Source: Candidatus Cloacimonadota bacterium
GTDB taxonomy: Bacteria > Cloacimonadota > Cloacimonadia > Cloacimonadales > TCS61
Length of the DNA stretch: 34,495 nucleotides
Assembly (NCBI GenBank): GCA_030445745.1
Contig: JASUTE010000020.1
Span: forward strand, 1-34,495
Direction: 5' to 3'
Part shown: positions 6,826 through 14,029 of the stretch, piece by piece
Layout of the letters: each line of letters opens with the position of its first letter
Numbering within the stretch: the stretch's first letter is position 1
The notes under the pieces: model-generated
What the model saw: only the letters and a program-made list of their open reading frames with translations
What the model was told of the DNA's origin: nothing
Database searches by the model: none
Translations under genes and position numbers: made by a program

Positions 6826-7929
6826 TTAATTATCAAAGCTTATCTCTTTATTGCTTATATAAGATTCAATAAATTGCTTTAATGTATTATTACAACTTCT
6901 CAATTCTTTTTCATCAATTTGACTTGAACTGTTATGAGAACATTTTGCTCTTAATCTTGAAGCTTTTTTTATCGCGTTATCTATGTATTCTCTTTTTAGA
7001 TTATTTTTTAAATTTAGAATGTTTTCAACAATTAAATCATTTTTGGTTTTATCTTTTAAATTGGGCAGTTGTTTTTTTATTATCTTGGATTTGTCATTGC
7101 TAATATTTTCATCGATAAATTGAACAATTTGTTTTTGCTCATCACTTGTAAACAAACTATTGCTTTTACCACTAAAAAAAGTTTCGATTGTTGACCATAA
7201 TGAAATTAATGATTGTTTTGCTGTAATTGAAGTTAAAGATTGATTAAGTCCAACAAGAGCAGCATATAGATTTTCATCTTTCTTAGAAATTTTAAATAAT
7301 TGCATTGATTTATCAATTTCTATTTTTTTTATATTTTTGTGAATTTCACCAATAGAATATGAAATATTTGTGTTGTTTAATTCTGCGCAAGAAATGTGTC
7401 GGATATTAATACCTAATTTATTTACGTATGATATATTATTACAAAGCCTGATTAAAAAATCTTTACCTAATTCTTTTGTTAATTCAACAGTCTTTGTTAC
7501 AGTAAATTCTTTAGAAATTATTAATTCATTGGAATCATCTAAAAAGATTTTCAAATTATGTTTTTTACTATATTCTTCAAAATCTTTAGGAAATGAAAAT
7601 CTTCTAACAGGTCCAATTAAATCAACGTAAGCATTCAGTACAATTTTCTTTGCTTTGTACAAACTCCTTTTGAAATCGCATAATTGATTATAGAGAATAT
7701 TTTGATTAACTAATATTACGTGAGTATTATTGTTTTCTTGAAGTATTGCCATAAAATCATACTCATTAGAATATTGCTGTATCTGAGTAGTGTAATTTTC
7801 TAAACCAAAAACAAAAAGACATTCTCTGCTTTTATTAAAAGTTTTCAAATTAAATATCTCGGTAAAAATAAATGTCTCTTTTTTTCTAATTACTGAGATG
7901 TCGTTGAAATAAAACTTTATATGTCTCAT
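6826..7929 (-). CDS. Putative HEPN-domain protein (ApeA-like C-terminus), candidate RNase
   Basis: The 367-residue product has an N-terminal half of alternating strands (1-200) without a motif I can name. The helical C-terminal third carries LISLWSTIETFFSG (241-254), typical of the first helix of ApeA/Abi-type HEPN domains. RLRAKCSH (325-332) contains the R-x4-H signature of HEPN ribonucleases (R327, H332). A closing helix follows (LRSCNNTLKQFIESYI). HEPN proteins cleave RNA in toxin-antitoxin, abortive infection and CRISPR systems; that this one is a defence effector is inference. The start ATG at 7929 has only a weak GAGA-type site. It sits between the palindromes at 6694-6819 and 7951-8030, first in the array after the integrase fragment, the best expressed place in an integron. 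No separate antitoxin is evident. Confidence 0.6.
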   Translation of the reverse strand: MRHIKFYFNDISVIRKKETFIFTEIFNLKTFNKSRECLFVFGLENYTTQIQQYSNEYDFMAILQENNNTHVILVNQNILYNQLCDFKRSLYKAKKIVLNAYVDLIGPVRRFSFPKDFEEYSKKHNLKIFLDDSNELIISKEFTVTKTVELTKELGKDFLIRLCNNISYVNKLGINIRHISCAELNNTNISYSIGEIHKNIKKIEIDKSMQLFKISKKDENLYAALVGLNQSLTSITAKQSLISLWSTIETFFSGKSNSLFTSDEQKQIVQFIDENISNDKSKIIKKQLPNLKDKTKNDLIVENILNLKNNLKREYIDNAIKKASRLRAKCSHNSSSQIDEKELRSCNNTLKQFIESYISNKEISFDN

Positions 7930-7950
7930 ATTTTTTATTCTCTCTTATGC

Positions 7951-8030
7951 CGATAATGTCTGCATCCCCGAAATTTGTCGCGAACACCTCCTAATTTGGG
8001 GTTATATGCGACAGTTGTCGCGGATATCAC
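7951..8030 (-). other. Putative integron-type recombination site (palindrome downstream of integrase fragment 2)
   Basis: This is the copy-2 counterpart of 351-424. TGTCGC pairs with GCGACA, and CCCC pairs with GGAGG around AAATTA. The minus strand ends in GACATTATCGGC, nearly identical to the ends of the sites at 5885 and 6694. Lying between the integrase fragment and the first gene, it is the natural place for an attI or first attC site. Confidence 0.5.
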
Positions 8031-8037
8031 TTTTAGA

Positions 8038-8301
8038 TTATTTTTCATTTTTATTTTCACTATTTTCTATATTTAAATTATCCAAAGGACTGATAATTCT
8101 ATTTTTTGCTACGTGTGTAACATGCGTATAAATTTCAGTGGTTTTACTGCTCTTATGTCCCAATAATTCCTGAATATATCTTAAATCTGTTCCATGCTCC
8201 AACAGATGAGTTGCTAAACTATGACTTAAAGTGTGTATTGTTGCTGGTTTATTTATTCTGCTTTTCAAGACTACAGCTTTCACTTTTTTATCGTTATTCA
8301 T
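8038..8301 (-). pseudogene. Integron-integrase-like C-terminal fragment (copy 2), catalytically broken
   Basis: This is the same recombinase fragment as at 435-725, ~87 residues here. HTLRHS has become HTLSHS, so the conserved box II arginine is lost; LLGHKS and the nucleophilic tyrosine in EIYTHV remain. The leader that opens copy 1 at TTG (equivalent position 8325) is cut by a TGA at 8304-8302. Only the ATG at 8301 remains, and it lacks a close ribosome binding site. The GGGGAGG site at 8336-8330 is still present but serves the dead leader. This copy is more decayed than copy 1. Confidence 0.7.
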
Positions 8302-8354
8302 TCAAACTTTTGTTTCAACACTCAAAAAACCTCCCCAATAACAACACAGCCAAG

Positions 8355-8380
8355 AGTTTAGTTATATTAGCATCTGTCAA
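8355..8380 (-). promoter_or_regulatory. Promoter of integrase fragment copy 2
   Basis: TTGACA (8380-8375) is retained from copy 1. The spacer has shrunk to 14 bases and the -10 box is TAAACT (8360-8355). It is likely weak. In an intact integron this promoter could also read into the array. Confidence 0.35.
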
Positions 8381-8450
8381 ACAAAAAAGAATATTTATAT
8401 AGGTTAAAATTATTTGAAAATATAGCGGGCACTCAAAATAACGAGAATAA

Positions 8451-8484
8451 AATAAAAACCCTGATTTTTTAAAAACCAGGGTTT
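8451..8484 (-). terminator. Terminator after kbl (repeat copy 2)
   Basis: AAACCCTG (8456-8463) and CAGGGTTT (8477-8484) pair perfectly, and on the minus strand the stem is followed by TTTTATTTTATTC. A second hairpin with G-U pairs, formed by the AGCTCTCGC and GCGGGGGCT strands (8497-8521 region), lies between it and the kbl stop. The pair ends transcripts of the tdh-acpS-kbl unit. Confidence 0.75.
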
Positions 8485-8540
8485 ATAAGCATACTAAAGC
8501 CCCCGCAAGTAGCGAGAGCTTTTTTCTTACTATTGTTTTC

Positions 8541-9767
8541 TTACTTATTTTTATACTGTTTCAACACACCCAGAACATAGTCGATATCTGCTTCTGTGTG
8601 GTCTGCATTGATTTGGAAACGGATCTCTTCGTCGCCCTTGGGAACAACTGGGAAATTAAGACCGGTTGCCAACACACCATTTTCGGTAAGATAATTCACT
8701 AAATCGGTTGTTTTTGCTGTATCGCGCACCATCAAGGGTACTACAGGATGGTCACCCGGAATAGTTTCATAACCCAGTTCAATTATTCCCTGCTCGAATT
8801 TCTTGGTCATTTTATGCAGATGTTGCAATCTTTTCTGTCCTTTATCGGAATCGAGTATTTGTAACACTTTTAAAGCTGCGGCAGCTTCCGAACAGGTAAT
8901 GGGATTAGAATAGATATACATTGGTGCTGTTTCATGCAGATATTCTACTAAAGTTTTAGAACCAACTACATAACCACCATTTACCCCAAAAGCTTTACCC
9001 AAAGTTCCTACCAAGATATCCACTTTAGCGCCAGTATATTCTTCGGTTCCCCGGCCAGTTTTGCCAAAAGCACCTACTCCGTGGGAATCGTCCGTTATGG
9101 TAATAACACCTTCTTCAAATTTGTCTTCAAATTCTTTGCAAATGGGAACTAATTCATTGAAAGGAGAATTATCACCGCGCATACTAAAGATGCCATCTGT
9201 GATAACCAAACAACGTTTACCTTGACCAACTGCTTCCTGCAGTTTGGCTTTCAAATCTGTCATATCATTGTGTTTGTAAATATATTTTGCAGCTGGACGA
9301 GAAAGTCGTATCGCCTGGATGATGCAATTATGATTGAGTTCATCGCTAATTAAAACTGTTTCTTTGGTTGTAAGTGGATAAATAACTCCCATGCTAGTAA
9401 CATAAGCCGAGCTAAACAACATAGCAGCTTCTTTACCGTGAAATTCGGCAAGCTTAGTTTCCAAATCTATATGAGGACGGTGAGTACCACTAATAAAACG
9501 TACTGCGCCAGGACCTACACCATATTTATGAGCTGCTTTTTCTTCAGCTTCAATTACCTCAGGTAACATCGACATGCCCAGATAGGAATTAGCATTCATC
9601 TTGATGAATTCTTTATCTCCATGGCCATTAATGATATAACGTGGCCCTTTATCACCTTGCGCTTTAATGATTTTTTCAATAATCATTTCAGGGCCTTTAT
9701 CACGCCCAGATTCTCGTAAATCTTCCAAATTTTTCTGTAAAACTGCATTTAGCTTTTTCAAACCCAT
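8541..9767 (-). CDS. kbl: Glycine C-acetyltransferase (2-amino-3-ketobutyrate CoA ligase)
   Basis: A 408-residue PLP enzyme of the alpha-oxoamine synthase family. It shows SFNP-like substrate-loop sequence NSYLGMS (60-66), FSSAYVTSMG for cofactor stacking (~118-127), DDSHGVGAFGKTGRG with the ring-nitrogen aspartate (226-240) and TLGKAFG with the Schiff-base lysine K258. Beside tdh, the natural role is cleavage of 2-amino-3-oxobutanoate with CoA to glycine and acetyl-CoA, the second step of threonine breakdown. Other family members (BioF, HemA, SPT) are possible by sequence alone, but context favours Kbl. I start at the ATG at 9767, which has GGAGG six bases before it. The ATG at 9779 overlaps that site. 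It follows acpS by 17 bases and is closed by the repeat's terminators. Confidence 0.88.
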   Translation of the reverse strand: MGLKKLNAVLQKNLEDLRESGRDKGPEMIIEKIIKAQGDKGPRYIINGHGDKEFIKMNANSYLGMSMLPEVIEAEEKAAHKYGVGPGAVRFISGTHRPHIDLETKLAEFHGKEAAMLFSSAYVTSMGVIYPLTTKETVLISDELNHNCIIQAIRLSRPAAKYIYKHNDMTDLKAKLQEAVGQGKRCLVITDGIFSMRGDNSPFNELVPICKEFEDKFEEGVITITDDSHGVGAFGKTGRGTEEYTGAKVDILVGTLGKAFGVNGGYVVGSKTLVEYLHETAPMYIYSNPITCSEAAAALKVLQILDSDKGQKRLQHLHKMTKKFEQGIIELGYETIPGDHPVVPLMVRDTAKTTDLVNYLTENGVLATGLNFPVVPKGDEEIRFQINADHTEADIDYVLGVLKQYKNK

Positions 9768-9784
9768 CTTAACCTCCATTTTTT

Positions 9785-10159
9785 TTATTTTTCTAAAATT
9801 ACTACTGCTACTGCATAATCTTTAAGATGAGAAATTGAGAGATGAGAAAACCTTATCTGATTTTGACTCATTTGCTTAGCACTTGCTCCCGTTATATTCA
9901 AACTTGGCCGTCCATTTTCAGAATTTACAACTTCAATTTCGGAAAATTTAACACCATTGCTCCACCCTGTGCCAAGAGCTTTCATGAATGCTTCTTTGGC
10001 AGCAAAACGGGCAGCAAAACATTGAGCATAATTAGCTTGTGATTCGCAATACTCAATCTCATGTTCTGTAAAGATCTTAGTTATAAAATTTTTGGATCTA
10101 TCTAGCTGCTTCTTTATTCTGGGAACCTCAATATTGTCGATTCCCACTCCGTAGATCAT
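9785..10159 (-). CDS. acpS: Holo-[acyl-carrier-protein] synthase
   Basis: A 124-residue AcpS-type 4'-phosphopantetheinyl transferase, the usual length for the homotrimeric family. It transfers phosphopantetheine from CoA to a serine of apo-ACP. The metal-binding aspartate is D8 in GVGIDNIEV, and the second signature FAARFAAKEAFMKALGTG (48-65) includes the conserved glutamate E56. The C-terminus has the HLSISHLKDYAVAVV strand block. The start overlaps the tdh stop as ATGA, so translation is coupled. Its place between two threonine-catabolic genes has no obvious biochemical reason beyond both consuming CoA. Confidence 0.92.
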   Translation of the reverse strand: MIYGVGIDNIEVPRIKKQLDRSKNFITKIFTEHEIEYCESQANYAQCFAARFAAKEAFMKALGTGWSNGVKFSEIEVVNSENGRPSLNITGASAKQMSQNQIRFSHLSISHLKDYAVAVVILEK

Positions 10160-11109
10160 TTTTTAAGTTTCTCCGAAAGTACCTTTAACATATCAGCTGT
10201 CATTTTATCCAAATCATATTCATAGCTCCAACCCCATTCTTCAGTTGCAGCTGAATCATCCATGTTATTAGGCCAGCTATCTGCGATTTCTTGACGTACA
10301 GGATCAACATCATAATCAATCTCGAATTCGGGAATATGTTTTCTGATTGATTCTGCCATCATTTCTGGGTCAACACTCATAGATGTAACATTGAACGCAT
10401 TTCTATGCTTTAACTTATTCGGATCAGCTTCCATTAAATCAACAGCTGCTTTCAATGCATCTGGCATGTACATCATATCCAAAAAAGTGCCTGGTTTTAA
10501 GAAACAGGTATACCTCTTATTTTTAATAGCTTCATAGTAAATATCCACAGCATAATCTGTAGTGCCACCACCAGGTAAAGTTTCATTGGAAATAATTCCC
10601 GGATAGCGAACACCCCGTGTGTCTACACCAAATTTTTTGTAATAGTAATCGCAGAGCAGTTCACCAGCAACTTTGGTTACCCCGTACATGGTATTGGGTC
10701 TTTGAATGGTATCTTGTGGAGTATTGTCTTGAGGTGTATTAGGACCAAAGGCACCAATGGAACTCGGTACAAATACAGAACAGTTATGCTCGCGAGCTAT
10801 CTCCAGTACATTATAAAGTCCGTTAATGTTAACATTCCAAGCTAAACCTGGTTTGGCTTCTGCTACAGCAGATAAAATTGCTGCTAAATGGTAAATAGTG
10901 TCGATCTTATACTTTTTTACTACAGCGGCTATTTGTTGAGCATTGGTGCAATCTGCTTTTTCATAAGGACCAGATTCTTTGAGCTGACCGGTAGGTTGAG
11001 TTCTATTAATCCCAGCTACAACATTGTCGTTACCATACATTTTTCTAAGTAACATAGTTAATTCTGAACCAATTTGTCCAACGGAACCTGTAACTAATAT
11101 TTTCTTCAT
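10156..11109 (-). CDS. tdh: L-threonine 3-dehydrogenase, SDR (epimerase-like) type
   Basis: The 317-residue extended short-chain dehydrogenase oxidises L-threonine to 2-amino-3-oxobutanoate with NAD+. The nucleotide-binding GxxGxxG is GSVGQIG (8-14), and the catalytic pair Y142/K146 lies in MYGVTKVAGE. The block RYPGIISNETLPGGGTTDYAV is diagnostic for SDR-type threonine dehydrogenases as opposed to sugar epimerases. This type is common in Bacteroidetes relatives, unlike the zinc enzyme of E. coli. I use the ATG at 11109, with GGAG six bases upstream, over the in-frame start at 11121. It heads the tdh-acpS-kbl unit, whose product feeds Kbl. Confidence 0.9.
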   Translation of the reverse strand: MKKILVTGSVGQIGSELTMLLRKMYGNDNVVAGINRTQPTGQLKESGPYEKADCTNAQQIAAVVKKYKIDTIYHLAAILSAVAEAKPGLAWNVNINGLYNVLEIAREHNCSVFVPSSIGAFGPNTPQDNTPQDTIQRPNTMYGVTKVAGELLCDYYYKKFGVDTRGVRYPGIISNETLPGGGTTDYAVDIYYEAIKNKRYTCFLKPGTFLDMMYMPDALKAAVDLMEADPNKLKHRNAFNVTSMSVDPEMMAESIRKHIPEFEIDYDVDPVRQEIADSWPNNMDDSAATEEWGWSYEYDLDKMTADMLKVLSEKLKK

Positions 11110-11131
11110 AAGCCTCTCCAATTTTTTTGAG

Positions 11132-11160
11132 AAAAATGTTGGGTAGCGTTATTTTGTCAA
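11132..11160 (-). promoter_or_regulatory. Tentative promoter of tdh-acpS-kbl
   Basis: A consensus TTGACA (11160-11155) sits about 45 bases ahead of the tdh start, in the 125-bp gap after mscS. At 17 bases spacing the -10 is only ATTTTT, so the assignment rests mainly on the -35 box and the need for a start in this gap. Confidence 0.3.
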
Positions 11161-11234
11161 TAAAGAAATTACTTTTTCATACTGTGTAATTATCTTTTAT
11201 ACACCACATTTTCCAATGAATTTTTTCAGCTCTT

Positions 11235-12170
11235 TTATTTTTCAATTTTATCCAAAATCTGCTCATTCACATCCAGCTTTAATGGCTTAATCTTTTCGCC
11301 CCAGTAAATAGTGGTGTGTGGGAAAGGAATTTCAATATTATGCTCATCAAACGCTTTTTTTAATCTTCTGCGGTATTCCCGCCCTATCGCCCATTGCTGC
11401 ACTGGTTTAGTTTTCATACGAGCCTTAATTATCAAAGCGCTCTCAGCAAATTTATCTAATCCAAATACCTCAATTGGTTCCAAAATCTTATCTTTGAATT
11501 CTTCATCATTATACATTTCGTTGCCTACCTGCTTCATCAGTTCCATCACTTGCTGTGGATTTTCTTTATAGGCAACTCCAATATCGAAAACCATTGCCGA
11601 CCAATCTTTGGTCATATTAGCTATAGTGTTAATTTTACCATTTTGGAAAATATGGACTACTCCCGAAAAATCTCGCAGGGTGACAGTACGAAAAGCCATT
11701 TTTTCTACTGTGCCACCAGTACCATTTATAATTGCTACATCACCAGCACGTATTTGATTTTCCAAGATTATGAAAAAACCAGAAATAAAATCACGTACCA
11801 ACTCCTGAGCACCGAAACCAACAGCTAAACCTACGATTCCTGCACCAGCCAATATTGGCGCTATGTTTATTCCCAACTTTTGCAAAATAATCATTAGTAA
11901 AACGACCCACAGGATAATTTTAATAAATCCATGAATTATGGAAGTGAGCGTTTCAATGCGCTTACTTGCTTCTATCTTATCTTGTTTACCCTGTCTTTCG
12001 GCATGCAATATAAGCCCCTTTTTCACTTTTTTAGTGAAAAATTTCAAAAGCCTATTAGCTACAAAAAATAGTAAAAGTGCTATTAACAAACCAGGCAACT
12101 CGTTTATAATCCAACTTTTTGAATTTATAAACAACTGCTGCCAGAAATTCGCATCAACTATTTTATCCAT
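11235..12170 (-). CDS. mscS: Small-conductance mechanosensitive channel (MscS family)
   Basis: A 311-residue inner-membrane channel, close to the size of E. coli MscS. Helices lie at about 19-45, 80-102 and 105-135. The third, pore-lining helix is glycine/alanine-rich (APILAGAGIVGLAVGFGAQELVRDFISG), the MscS signature. It is followed by FFIILENQIRAGD and the beta domain (GTVEKMAFRTVTLRDFSG, HIFQNGKI). The C-terminus ends in the usual alpha/beta vestibule (IEIPFPHTTIYWG). It opens under membrane tension to release solutes after hypo-osmotic shock. AGGAGGAGAA directly precedes the ATG. The terminator at 12193-12224 separates it from the gene upstream, so it probably has its own promoter in the short gap before it. 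Confidence 0.93.
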   Translation of the reverse strand: MDKIVDANFWQQLFINSKSWIINELPGLLIALLLFFVANRLLKFFTKKVKKGLILHAERQGKQDKIEASKRIETLTSIIHGFIKIILWVVLLMIILQKLGINIAPILAGAGIVGLAVGFGAQELVRDFISGFFIILENQIRAGDVAIINGTGGTVEKMAFRTVTLRDFSGVVHIFQNGKINTIANMTKDWSAMVFDIGVAYKENPQQVMELMKQVGNEMYNDEEFKDKILEPIEVFGLDKFAESALIIKARMKTKPVQQWAIGREYRRRLKKAFDEHNIEIPFPHTTIYWGEKIKPLKLDVNEQILDKIEK

Positions 12171-12192
12171 TTCTCCTCCTACTAAAAAATTA

Positions 12193-12224
12193 ATAAAAAA
12201 ACCCCTGCTGAGATGCAGGGGTTT
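12193..12224 (-). terminator. Rho-independent terminator of the RNA-binding protein gene
   Basis: AAACCCCTGC (12199-12208) and GCAGGGGTTT (12215-12224) pair perfectly over 10 bp with a 6-base loop. On the minus strand a run of seven T follows. It lies 24 bases after the RRM gene stop. Confidence 0.92.
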
Positions 12225-12248
12225 ACGTTACAAATAGAAAGCTATATG

Positions 12249-12494
12249 TTAACGGTTTCTGCGTTCACGAGCTTCATTTACTCTCAGAGTTCTTCCCATG
12301 AAATCTGTTTCATTCAAGTTGTTAATTGCTTCTTCAGCATTTTCCATTTCTACGAACCCGAAGCCGCGTGATCTACCGGTTTCACGATCAGTAATAATTC
12401 TAGCACTTGTCACTTCACCATATTCACTGAATAGGTTAGTTAAATCTTCTTCGGTAGCTTTCCAGGGGAGATTCCCCACATACAATTTTTTCAT
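12249..12494 (-). CDS. Small RRM-domain RNA-binding protein
   Basis: The 81-residue product is a single RNA recognition motif with a short basic tail (EARERRNR). RNP2 is KLYVGNL near the N-terminus and RNP1 is RGFGFVEM in the middle, both with the aromatic residues that stack on RNA bases. Such glycine-poor one-domain proteins occur in cyanobacteria, Bacteroidetes and related groups, often as cold-induced RNA chaperones; that role here is inference. The ATG at 12494 has AGGAG six bases upstream; a GTG one codon earlier is possible. It is monocistronic, closed by a strong terminator, with a TATAAT box upstream at 12583-12578. Confidence 0.92.
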   Translation of the reverse strand: MKKLYVGNLPWKATEEDLTNLFSEYGEVTSARIITDRETGRSRGFGFVEMENAEEAINNLNETDFMGRTLRVNEARERRNR

Positions 12495-12577
12495 CACATT
12501 CTCCTAATAATTTTAGAAATTCACTCAAATTCCATAAGTTAGAATTATCATAAATTCCATTCTGGTAACTACTTTTA

Positions 12578-12583
12578 ATTATA
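12578..12583 (-). promoter_or_regulatory. Candidate -10 box (TATAAT) for the RRM gene
   Basis: A perfect TATAAT on the minus strand about 85 bases ahead of the RRM gene. The only good -35 (TTGACG, just upstream) is 10 bases away, too close, so the matching -35 is unclear. The long untranslated leader would suit a cold-shock-type mRNA, but that is speculation. Confidence 0.3.
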
Positions 12584-12612
12584 GAGACTTTTCCGTCAAT
12601 CAAAAATTAAAA

Positions 12613-13398
12613 TTATTTATAAATATCTTCTTTTAATCTATCGAAATTATCGAAGGCATGAGCTGAGGAAAGTAGTAACGATAGTAGAACAGAGAGATTT
12701 ACAGTAAGAAAAATAGCAATCATTATCATTATCTGATATTTAATAGCTACCGCAGGTGAGGAACCACCCAGTATTTGTCCGGTCATCATCCCTGGTAAAG
12801 AAACCAAGCCAATAGTTGCCAAACCACCGATTTGCGGTGCAATGGAAGCTTTGTAGGCTTGTCGCAAAAAAGGCATAACTGCTTCTGTTCGTGTAGCCCC
12901 CAAAGAAAGATACTGCACATACTCACTCCGGCGCTCACGTAATGAACTATAGAACCGCTCCATTCCCACTATATTGCTGCGTAACAGATTTCCCAATAAC
13001 ATCCCGCCTAAAGGTATTAAATAGCGGCTATGACTAATAACATTAGCCGGAAATACAATAAGAAAAGCTGCAATTACCGTTGCGGTTGTTATTATGTAGG
13101 AAGGAAAGGTTACCCAAAACAGTTTGCTAAAACGTAGGCCACTTTGGCTCAAAATTGTAATATTAGCTGCTAAAATCATCACGATGATCCAGGCAAAGTT
13201 CACAAGTAGATAATCTAACTTAAAAATATATTCCAAATACAAAGCTACCAGCGAGAGCTGTAAGATCATACGCCCAGCAGCTATTAACAATTTTTTTACG
13301 AGTGGTAGCTTTAGCCAGCGAAAGATTAGGATAGGAATAATAAGCAGAGTAACAAAAATTATTAGATTGGGAATGGCAATATTAAATGTTTCATTCAT
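12613..13398 (-). CDS. fetB: FetB/YbbM-type ABC transporter permease (UPF0014)
   Basis: A 261-residue integral membrane protein with about seven hydrophobic segments. Family blocks include RMILQLSLVALYLEYIF, SRYLIPLGGMLLGN, the coupling region RRSEYVQYLSLGATRTEA and GLVSLPGMMTGQILGG. Length and motifs match E. coli FetB (YbbM), half of a transporter linked to iron export and peroxide resistance. Whether iron is the substrate here is not shown. The start overlaps the stop of the ATPase gene by eight bases, and AGGAG lies nine bases before the ATG. It is the last gene of the nucleotide operon. No clear terminator is visible in the 115 bases that follow. Confidence 0.85.
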   Translation of the reverse strand: MNETFNIAIPNLIIFVTLLIIPILIFRWLKLPLVKKLLIAAGRMILQLSLVALYLEYIFKLDYLLVNFAWIIVMILAANITILSQSGLRFSKLFWVTFPSYIITTATVIAAFLIVFPANVISHSRYLIPLGGMLLGNLLRSNIVGMERFYSSLRERRSEYVQYLSLGATRTEAVMPFLRQAYKASIAPQIGGLATIGLVSLPGMMTGQILGGSSPAVAIKYQIMIMIAIFLTVNLSVLLSLLLSSAHAFDNFDRLKEDIYK

Positions 13399-14029
13399 TT
13401 TTCAGTTCTCCTGCAGCTAAAATGTACTGCTTCATATCTTTGTTTCGCCAATGAGCATCATGTGAAACAGAAATTACCGTTCTTTTGGGATCTTGCAAGA
13501 TCTTATCGATAACGATATGGGTATTTTCGGCATCTAAATTGGAAGTTATCTCATCTAGAAGAAATATTTTCTTATTCAGCAGCAAAGCTTGAATAATACA
13601 CAATCTTTGTTGCTCTCCCCCAGAAAGATTTTCGTAATTATTCTCTAAAACGTTATCGCTGAAGTTGAATTCATGCAAGATCTTTTCAACTACAACTTGT
13701 TCTGGTTTACTAAATTTATTATTTTTAAATGTGAATGGTAAGCAGATAAAATCTTCTGCTTTCCCCTGAAAATTGGGAGCTTTCTGACCGATAAAAACAA
13801 AGTTTTTCCGATAATCTTTGATATTATGTTCCCCTATTTTTTTGCCATTAAACTGAATGCTACCTGAATAGATGGGTTCAAAAAATAGCAAAGAATGCAA
13901 AAATGTTGATTTTCCACTGCCAGAAGGACCATATATCAAAACTTTTTCACCCTCATTGCAGCTAAAATCTATCTTATTCAAAATTGTTTTAGCATCTTTC
14001 TTTACAGTTAACTTTTTTAGTTCTAACAT
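13391..14029 (-). CDS. fetA: FetA/YbbL-type ABC transporter ATPase
   Basis: A 212-residue ATP-binding subunit with Walker A GPSGSGKST (34-42), Q-loop IGQKAPNF (~80), signature LSGGEQQR (135-142), Walker B IFLLDE (155-160) and an H-loop histidine in VISVSHD. The compact size and pairing with an UPF0014 permease identify it as FetA-like rather than a LolD or MacB ATPase. The ATG at 14029 overlaps the guaA stop as TAATG, pointing to translational coupling. An upstream in-frame GTG at 14038 would lie inside guaA. Why a metal-type exporter follows guaA is unclear. Confidence 0.85.
   Translation of the reverse strand: MLELKKLTVKKDAKTILNKIDFSCNEGEKVLIYGPSGSGKSTFLHSLLFFEPIYSGSIQFNGKKIGEHNIKDYRKNFVFIGQKAPNFQGKAEDFICLPFTFKNNKFSKPEQVVVEKILHEFNFSDNVLENNYENLSGGEQQRLCIIQALLLNKKIFLLDEITSNLDAENTHIVIDKILQDPKRTVISVSHDAHWRNKDMKQYILAAGELKNE

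Larger units (their letters stand above)
7946..8525. repeat. Direct repeat copy 2 (~580 bp) carrying the truncated integrase
   Basis: This copy corresponds to 346-920 with the same order of hairpins, promoter, integrase fragment and palindrome. Its right end lies only 16 bases from the kbl stop, so its terminators serve the threonine-degradation genes. Its left end lies 17 bases upstream of the HEPN gene start. Differences from copy 1 include a premature stop in the integrase leader and loss of a catalytic arginine. Confidence 0.85.

Noticed and set aside
6624-6836. 70-codon minus-strand frame
   Set aside because: It runs through the attC-like palindrome and overlaps the start of the 199-residue gene. 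It has no ribosome binding site and its sequence is that of the repeat arms.
3227-8030. tRNA genes or a tRNA attachment site as the integration point
   Set aside because: I found no cloverleaf with TTCGA-type T-loop and CCA-side acceptor stem. The mobile signature is palindromic spacers instead.
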